A DNA stretch of 10,752 nt from positions 1 through 10,752 of the forward strand of contig JAOUGG010000038.1 in assembly GCA_029857855.1 (NCBI GenBank). The letters are read 5' to 3'. Position 1 is the stretch's first letter; each line of letters begins with the position of its first letter. This document shows positions 6,982 through 10,752 of the stretch, in pieces. The translations under genes and the position numbers were made by a program. The notes under the pieces are model-generated. The model searched no databases and had not been told where the DNA came from. It saw only the letters and a list, made by a program, of their open reading frames with translations. This DNA comes from Acidimicrobiia bacterium (GTDB taxonomy: Bacteria > Actinomycetota > Acidimicrobiia > Acidimicrobiales > SZUA-35).

Positions 6982-7936
6982 GCGTCGCGACCGCGTCGAG
7001 GAACAGGCTCCGGCAGCGGCTGTGGTCGAGCGTGTGGCAATGCTCGACGTTGGCCTCCCCGCGGTCGGGCGAGGTCCGCTCGCCACCTCTCGACATCGGA
7101 CGGCGATCGACCACCGTCATACCTCGGGTCAACCGACCGCCCAGTTCGATGTCGACCGGGCGCAGCGTGCGCTCGATGGTGTCGGGATGGGTGACGGCGA
7201 GGACTGCACACGGGTCGTGGAGACCGCCCCGCCGGGGTAGCCCCCGTTCCTCGGCCTTGTCGAGGTAGGCCCGGATCAGATCGCTTAGGACCAGCGCCCC
7301 CGTGGTGCCGATGCCCGCCAAATCGTCGGCGAGACGATCGTCGACGGTGAACTGACGGGTCAGATCCAGGCCGGACATGAGGATCCGGGCTCCGCAGTCG
7401 AGGACGACCTTGACGGCCTCCGGGTCGACGAGCGCGTTGAACTCGCTGGTGGCGGTGCGGTTACCCCCTTCGGCCGACCCGCCCATGAAGCTGATTCCGG
7501 CCACCCTGGCCGCGACGTCGGGCGCCCGACGGATCACCGTGGCGATGTTGGTGAGGGGTCCGGTTGGCACGAGCCACAGCCCCTCCTCGGCCCGGACCGC
7601 CTCAATGATGTACTCGATCGCCCCGACGGTCGACGGTGCACGCTCGAGGTCGGGCAGCGACGGCCCGGCGAAGCCGGAGACGCCGTGAACCTCGGGCGCG
7701 TGAAGCGGTTCGGCCACGAGGGGCCGGTCGCACCCGGGGTGGACCTCGACGTCGATCCCGAAGATCTGGGCCGTCAGCAGGGCGTTGGTGGTGACGTCGG
7801 CCAGCGGAGCGTTCCCTCCAACTGTGGACACGCCAACCAGTTCGCCGTAGTGGGCGGCCACCACCATGGCGGCCGCGTCATCGTGGCCGGGATCACAGTC
7901 GAGCAGGATCCGGCGCCGCTCGGCGGGTGAACTCAC
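6965..7936 (-). CDS. Inosine/uridine-preferring nucleoside hydrolase (323 aa)
   Basis: Hydrolyses the N-glycosidic bond of ribonucleosides to a free base and ribose, in nucleoside salvage. The calcium-binding signature DCDPGHDD is at residues 13-20 and TVGGNAPL follows. PTGPLTNIA, then MGGSAEGGNRTATSEFN (the EFN substrate loop) and DPEAVKVVLD are all family blocks. HDPCAVLAV supplies the late conserved Asp. The length is normal for the family. The start is the GTG at 7936, preceded by GAGG at about five bases; the open frame reaches 8059, but that extension overlaps the DUF3039 gene and would put a long unusual tail before the signature. The DUF3039 gene ends 26 bp upstream on the same strand, so the two may be co-transcribed. 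The 3' end overlaps galE by 17 bp. Base preference cannot be read from sequence. Confidence 0.94.
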   Translation of the reverse strand: MSSPAERRRILLDCDPGHDDAAAMVVAAHYGELVGVSTVGGNAPLADVTTNALLTAQIFGIDVEVHPGCDRPLVAEPLHAPEVHGVSGFAGPSLPDLERAPSTVGAIEYIIEAVRAEEGLWLVPTGPLTNIATVIRRAPDVAARVAGISFMGGSAEGGNRTATSEFNALVDPEAVKVVLDCGARILMSGLDLTRQFTVDDRLADDLAGIGTTGALVLSDLIRAYLDKAEERGLPRRGGLHDPCAVLAVTHPDTIERTLRPVDIELGGRLTRGMTVVDRRPMSRGGERTSPDRGEANVEHCHTLDHSRCRSLFLDAVATLSRAA

Positions 7937-7962
7937 AACGACCTCGGCCGGATCGGCGGCGC

Positions 7963-8217
7963 TCAGCCGCCGCCCTTGAGTTTGGCGTAGATCTCCTTGC
8001 ACTCCGGACAGACGGGGAAGCGCTTGGGATCCCGGGTCGGCACCCACTTCTTGCCGCACAGCGCCATCACCGGCGTGCCCTCGACCGCGCTGGGCAGAAT
8101 GCGGTCCTTGCGCACGTAGTGCGAGAATCGCTCGTGGTCACCATCCTCCAGCATCGGATCGGCGAGCGACGGGTCGAGACCCTGGTCGGTTCCCTGGAGC
8201 GTTTCGAGGTCAGACAT
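7963..8217 (-). CDS. DUF3039 family protein (84 aa)
   Basis: Small conserved actinobacterial protein of unknown function. After an acidic N-terminus (residues 1-27) comes the family core: DHERFSHYVRKDRI (27-40), then the EGTPVMALCGKKWVP block (46-60) and RDPKRFPVCPECKEIY (62-77). Cys54, Cys70 and Cys73 with a nearby His (28 or 33) could bind zinc; this is inferred from spacing. The start at 8217 gives MSDLETLQG, typical for the family. An in-frame ATG at 8238 would add seven residues. A GGCAC-CATT-GTGCC hairpin (8218-8231) abuts the start, and CACAAT (complement of 8224-8229) lies six bases before the ATG, a possible imperfect leaderless -10. The stop codon lies in the loop of a GGCGGC/GCCGCC hairpin at 7955-7971. 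It is followed after 26 bp by the nucleoside hydrolase. Confidence 0.9.
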   Translation of the reverse strand: MSDLETLQGTDQGLDPSLADPMLEDGDHERFSHYVRKDRILPSAVEGTPVMALCGKKWVPTRDPKRFPVCPECKEIYAKLKGGG

Positions 8218-8311
8218 GGCACCATTGTGCCCCGACACCCCGGTTGGCCACCACCCCGCCGCTCACCGACCGATCTCATCAGCGACTGGACGTCCCACCC
8301 GAATACGCCAA

Positions 8312-8317
8312 TAGGCT
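8312..8317 (+). promoter_or_regulatory. Possible -10 box for the peroxiredoxin gene
   Basis: TAGGCT fits TANNNT and lies 40 bases before the peroxiredoxin ATG at 8358, in the 140-bp gap shared with the divergent DUF3039 gene. No convincing -35 is visible 17 bases upstream. The short leader would carry the GAAAGG ribosome site at 8345-8350. Confidence 0.25.
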
Positions 8318-8357
8318 GTCCCTCGATCCTGGACCGCACCGCTTGAAAGGTCAACGT

Positions 8358-8819
8358 ATGCTCGAGCCCAAAACCGAGGCACCGGACTTCACCCTCGACA
8401 ACCAGGACGGCGAGCCCGTCTCGCTGTCCGACCATCAGGGCCGATGGGTACTCGTGTGGTGGTATCCGAAAGCAGCCACCCCCGGTTGAACGCTGCAGGG
8501 ACAGGGTCTGCGTGATCAGGCCTCACGATTCGACGAAGCCGGCTGTGACATCCTGGGCGTCTCCTTCGACACCCCGGAGGACAACCTGGCGTTCAAGCAG
8601 GCGAACGAGTTTCCGTTCCCGCTGCTGTCCGACCCCGACAAGTCCGTCGGCGCGACCTACGAGGTTCTCCGGGATCCGGGCGACAAGTTCGCCGACTATC
8701 CCCAACGAATCAGCTATCTGATCGATCCCGACGGCATGATCGTGAAGAGCTACGAGGTGTCGGACCCCGGCGGACATGCGGCCGCCGTGCTGGCGGATCT
8801 CGCTGCCGCCCAGCGTTAG
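8358..8819 (+). CDS. Selenocysteine-containing peroxiredoxin, BCP/PrxQ-like (153 aa, Sec44 = TGA)
   Basis: Thiol peroxidase of the AhpC/TSA thioredoxin fold that would reduce hydroperoxides in the cytoplasm. GAAAGG at 8345-8350 precedes the ATG by seven bases. Residues 4-13 (PKTEAPDFTL) and 29-43 (RWVLVWWYPKAATPG) are classical. The next codon, 8487-8489, is TGA where the family has the peroxidatic Cys of TPGC-T. The same frame then continues as a complete peroxiredoxin: TLQGQGLRDQASRFDEAGCD (45-64), ILGVSFDTPEDNLAFK, FPFPLLSDPDK, then ISYLIDPDGMIVKSYEV, ending in TAG at 8817-8819. I read the TGA as selenocysteine. The resolving Cys of E. coli BCP (five residues after the active site) is Gln49; the only Cys is Cys63, so this would be a 1-Cys-type enzyme. 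A Cys-to-stop mutation is the alternative, but intact codon use and normal length downstream argue against decay. Standard callers would stop at residue 43. Confidence 0.85.
8487..8489 (+). other. In-frame TGA predicted to encode selenocysteine (Sec44)
   Basis: The TGA lies between codons for Thr-Pro-Gly and Thr, exactly where TPGC-T peroxiredoxins have the peroxidatic cysteine. It is one base away from the Cys codon TGC. Decoding would require SelA, SelB, SelC and SelD encoded elsewhere in the genome; none of them is in this window. Confidence 0.8.
8490..8534 (+). promoter_or_regulatory. Candidate SECIS-like hairpins directly after the Sec codon
   Basis: Two overlapping folds are possible. 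Hairpin A pairs CGC plus GCAG (8491-8493, 8495-8498) with CTGC plus GTG (8508-8514), leaving T8494 bulged and a loop GGACAGGGT (8499-8507) starting with GG. The bulged U and loop G resemble the E. coli fdhF element, but the loop begins only about nine bases after the TGA, closer than usual. Hairpin B pairs CGTGA (8511-8515) perfectly with TCACG (8523-8527) around TCAGGCC, with GTC/GAC (8506-8508, 8532-8534) possibly extending it. Its loop lies 26 bases after the TGA, within the usual range, but its G residues are not at the loop start. The two cannot form together, and I cannot decide between them. Confidence 0.45.
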
Positions 8820-9412
8820 AGGCTCAGCCGGATCACGACGACCCGGTCGCTGAACGCAAGGTGGGTCATCGCCACGTCGTGGGGCCCGACCGGTAGAGGT
8901 TCGGCGAGATGGTCGCCGGTGATACCGATGCGGAGACACGACGGCGAAAGACGGGCCAGGAACCGGTCGTAGTAGCCCTTGCCCCGGCCGAGCCGCGCCC
9001 CGGCTGCGTCGAAGGCCAGCGCCGGGACGAGAACCGCCCCGATCTCATCGTCGGGGATCCTCGGACTGCCGGCCGTCGGCTGGTCGTAACCGTACGGGTG
9101 TCGTTCCTGCGGACCACCCCAGGGGTGGACGGTGAGCGCAAGACCCTCGTCAGGGGTGCGGGTCACGGCGAATCGTTGCCCGGGATCGTCGTGGGCGGCC
9201 ACCAGGCCGCCGAGATCGACCTCGGATCCCATTGCCTGATAGAGCACGACCCGCTGCCCGGGTGGGACCGCCTCGGCCAGGAAACCTTCGAGCGATCGAC
9301 AGAAGCCCGCATGGTCCGGTGCCGTAGACGCCCACGCTGCCTTGGCCAGCGCCCTCCGGCGGCCTTTTTCGGCGACCAGCTCGGCACTGTCGGCTTCGGG
9401 GTGGGAGCCCAT
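8816..9412 (-). CDS. 5-formyltetrahydrofolate cyclo-ligase (198 aa)
   Basis: Converts 5-formyltetrahydrofolate to 5,10-methenyltetrahydrofolate with ATP in the cytoplasm, returning an otherwise inert folate to one-carbon metabolism. The N-terminus carries the basic substrate/ATP region (EKGRRRALAKAAWAS, 15-29). VVLYQAMGSEVDLGGLV (55-71) follows. IGAVLVPALAFDAAGARLGR (124-143) leads into the signature GRGKGYYDRFLA (142-153). The C-terminal block PLPVGPHDVAMTHLAFSDRV (172-191) matches the usual end of the family. The length is normal. The start at 9412 has no clear ribosome site but has TAGCGT (complement of 9419-9424) six bases upstream, a leaderless layout. The gene is divergent from the M20 hydrolase gene (68-bp gap) and convergent with the peroxiredoxin gene: the stop codons share bases, TAA on this strand and TAG on the other, within TTAG at 8816-8819. 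Confidence 0.93.
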   Translation of the reverse strand: MGSHPEADSAELVAEKGRRRALAKAAWASTAPDHAGFCRSLEGFLAEAVPPGQRVVLYQAMGSEVDLGGLVAAHDDPGQRFAVTRTPDEGLALTVHPWGGPQERHPYGYDQPTAGSPRIPDDEIGAVLVPALAFDAAGARLGRGKGYYDRFLARLSPSCLRIGITGDHLAEPLPVGPHDVAMTHLAFSDRVVVIRLSL

Positions 9413-9418
9413 GGGATC

Positions 9419-9424
9419 ACGCTA
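9419..9424 (-). promoter_or_regulatory. Candidate -10 box of a leaderless transcript for the cyclo-ligase gene
   Basis: Read on the minus strand this is TAGCGT (TANNNT), followed by GATCCC and the ATG at 9412. The six-base spacing places the transcription start at about the start codon, and no good Shine-Dalgarno is present. No clear -35 is visible. Confidence 0.4.
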
Positions 9425-9467
9425 CCGCCCGCTGTCGGGATCCTGGCTCGCCAACGGTCCGACGAAG

Positions 9468-9473
9468 TAGGGT
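9468..9473 (+). promoter_or_regulatory. Candidate -10 box (or weak ribosome site) for the M20 hydrolase gene
   Basis: TAGGGT lies seven bases before the ATG at 9481 and fits TANNNT for a leaderless transcript. The same bases contain AGGG, which could instead act as a weak ribosome site at about eight bases. The sequence alone does not separate the two readings. Confidence 0.35.
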
Positions 9474-9480
9474 TTGATCC

Positions 9481-10692
9481 ATGACCTCCGACTCCCGAAT
9501 CGAACCGGCGAACGCGCCCTCCCGCCTCCGCCGTGCCGAGCTGCTGTCCGAACTCGTTGGCATCAACAGCGTCAATCCCGACCATGGGGGCCCGAAGTCC
9601 GGTCCCGGCGGTGAAGGCGAACTCGCCCGCTGGATCGGCGAGCAGACCGATCGCCTGGGGGCTGAGGTGACACTCGACGAGGTCTTGGACGGCCGCCCGA
9701 ATGTGTACTGCCACTTCGCCGGAGCGAACTCGAAGCGGGGCAACGGACCGCCGCGAACGATCTGTGTCGACGTCCACCTCGACACCGTCGGTGTGGAACA
9801 CATGCCCGACGACCCCTTCGAGGGTCGCCTGGCCGACGAACGGGTCTACGGGCGGGGCAGCGTCGACACCAAGGCCACCTTCGCCGTGATCCTCGAAATG
9901 CTCGAGTCACTGCCGTCCGAGGGCCGGGAACTCGGACCCGACCTCCTGCTGGTGGGCAGTATCAGCGAGGAAATGGGAGGCTTTCCCGGAGCGTACGCGC
10001 TCCAGCAGCGATTCGCCGACCGTGACCTGCCCGTGGATCAGATTGTGGTCGCCGAGCCGACGATGTGCGCACCGGTCTATGGCCACAAGGGTGGTCTCGG
10101 TCTCGAAGTGACCGTCCGGGGGGCGGCGGCCCACTCGTCGAAACCGCATCTCGGGCAGAACGCCATCGTGGCCGCATCACGGGTGGTGGCGGCCCTGCAG
10201 GCCGAGCACGAGCGTCTTATTGCCGGGGAGGCGCCAACCGAGGTCGGCACCGGCACCCTCGCCGTCACTGCCATCGAAGGCGGGCTGGCTCGCAACATCA
10301 TCCCGGACAGCTGCCGGATCTTCGGCGATCGACGGGTGGCTCCCGGCGAGGACGTGAACTCCATGTTCGAGCGACTGCAGGGGCTGGTCGTCGATGCGGC
10401 CTCGCCGCTGGAGGTCGAGGTGTCCATGAGCTACGACCGGGTCATGCCGGGCTTCTTCCGTCCGGCCGACAGCGAGCTGGTCAGCGAACTGGCCCGGCTG
10501 AGCGGCAACGCGGCCGACATTGCCAGCTACGGCACCAACGCCCTGGCCTACAACGATCTCGACGCCGACATCGTGATCTTCGGCCCCGGGTCGATCGATC
10601 AGGCCCACAAGGCCGTCGAGTGGGTCGACGTCGACCAGCTGGACATCGCCGGTTCCATCTACCGAGAGTGGTTGACCGAACACGCCGGGTAG
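9481..10692 (+). CDS. M20 family metallohydrolase, ArgE/DapE-like deacylase (403 aa)
   Basis: Zinc-dependent amidohydrolase of the acetylornithine deacetylase/succinyl-diaminopimelate desuccinylase group, cytoplasmic, with no signal peptide. All expected metal-site positions are present: His99 and Asp101 in DVHLDTV, bridging Asp129 in GRGSVDTKA, the general-base/ligand pair Glu163-Glu164 in ISEEMGG, Glu192 in VVAEPT, and His376 in GSIDQAHKAVEW. The dimerisation domain carries VRGAAAHSSKPHLGQNAI (212-229) with the conserved His218. The late block ASYGTNALAYNDLDADIVIF fits ArgE-like members. The length is normal. The start at 9481 follows TAGGGT by seven bases. No arginine or lysine biosynthesis genes are adjacent, so the substrate (N-acetylornithine, another N-acyl amino acid or a dipeptide) is undetermined, and no gene symbol is given. 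Confidence 0.92.
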   Translation: MTSDSRIEPANAPSRLRRAELLSELVGINSVNPDHGGPKSGPGGEGELARWIGEQTDRLGAEVTLDEVLDGRPNVYCHFAGANSKRGNGPPRTICVDVHLDTVGVEHMPDDPFEGRLADERVYGRGSVDTKATFAVILEMLESLPSEGRELGPDLLLVGSISEEMGGFPGAYALQQRFADRDLPVDQIVVAEPTMCAPVYGHKGGLGLEVTVRGAAAHSSKPHLGQNAIVAASRVVAALQAEHERLIAGEAPTEVGTGTLAVTAIEGGLARNIIPDSCRIFGDRRVAPGEDVNSMFERLQGLVVDAASPLEVEVSMSYDRVMPGFFRPADSELVSELARLSGNAADIASYGTNALAYNDLDADIVIFGPGSIDQAHKAVEWVDVDQLDIAGSIYREWLTEHAG

Positions 10693-10695
10693 CAA

Positions 10696-10720
10696 TTCGA
10701 ACGAAACTCGGTTCGGATTT
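10696..10720 (+). terminator. Candidate terminator hairpin after the M20 gene
   Basis: TTCGAAC (10696-10702) pairs with GTTCGGA (10711-10717), including one T-G wobble, around an eight-base loop. A short TTT follows. It lies four bases after the stop codon. The stem is only moderately GC-rich and the T run is short, so it is a weak intrinsic terminator at best. Confidence 0.35.
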
Positions 10721-10752
10721 CGACAAGCCGCTCGGCGGTTCCCGTTCCGTCA

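Noticed and set aside
7955..7971. GGCGGC/GCCGCC hairpin at the end of the DUF3039 gene as a terminator
   Set aside because: There is no T run, the stop codon is in the loop, and the next gene on the same strand starts 26 bp later with its own ribosome site.
8358..8489. A truncated 43-residue peroxiredoxin fragment or pseudogene
   Set aside because: The reading frame continues past the TGA without further stops or frameshifts, with all downstream family blocks. The TGA falls precisely on the catalytic Cys codon, so selenocysteine is the better explanation.

Overview
This window looks like a chromosomal piece of a high-GC actinobacterium, most likely a member of the Acidimicrobiia. The grounds are GC-rich third codon positions, a CarD regulator, a DUF3039 protein, a DUF2510-RDD membrane protein, a lipoprotein with the long Thr/Ser linker common in that class, and TANNNT boxes 6-7 bases before several start codons, as in leaderless actinobacterial promoters. 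The class assignment is inference. No rRNA, tRNA, CRISPR array, transposase or integrase was seen.

Layout: (1) 32-1816, minus, a DmdC-like acyl-CoA dehydrogenase, divergent from (2) 1925-2758, plus, a metallo-beta-lactamase-fold protein that has lost its metal-binding motif. (3) 2759-4327 is gene-poor and holds a frame-disrupted membrane-protein remnant, a Thr-rich lipoprotein (3208-3963, minus) and about 360 bases with no recognised gene. (4) 4328-5668 is a minus-strand cluster of an RDD membrane protein, a 59-residue membrane protein and carD. (5) 5923-6981, plus, galE, whose end overlaps the end of (6) a nucleoside hydrolase (6965-7936, minus) preceded by a DUF3039 gene (7963-8217, minus). 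(7) 8358-8819, plus, a peroxiredoxin with an in-frame TGA exactly at the catalytic cysteine. (8) 8816-9412, minus, 5-formyltetrahydrofolate cyclo-ligase. (9) 9481-10692, plus, an M20 (ArgE/DapE-type) metallohydrolase.

The most notable item is the peroxiredoxin. Standard gene calling stops it at 43 codons, directly before the expected peroxidatic Cys of the TPGC-T motif. Past the TGA the same frame continues as an intact peroxiredoxin to a TAG at 8817-8819, giving 153 residues. The best reading is a selenocysteine-containing 1-Cys-type peroxiredoxin. Two candidate SECIS-like hairpins lie directly downstream of the TGA, neither a perfect match to the bacterial consensus. Selenocysteine peroxiredoxins are already known, so the novelty would lie in the host, the missing resolving cysteine and the form of the SECIS.

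Otherwise the genes are mostly housekeeping or catabolic (fatty-acid-type oxidation, nucleoside salvage, folate repair, sugar-nucleotide interconversion, amide hydrolysis, RNA polymerase control). They are arranged as divergent or convergent single genes rather than one pathway operon.
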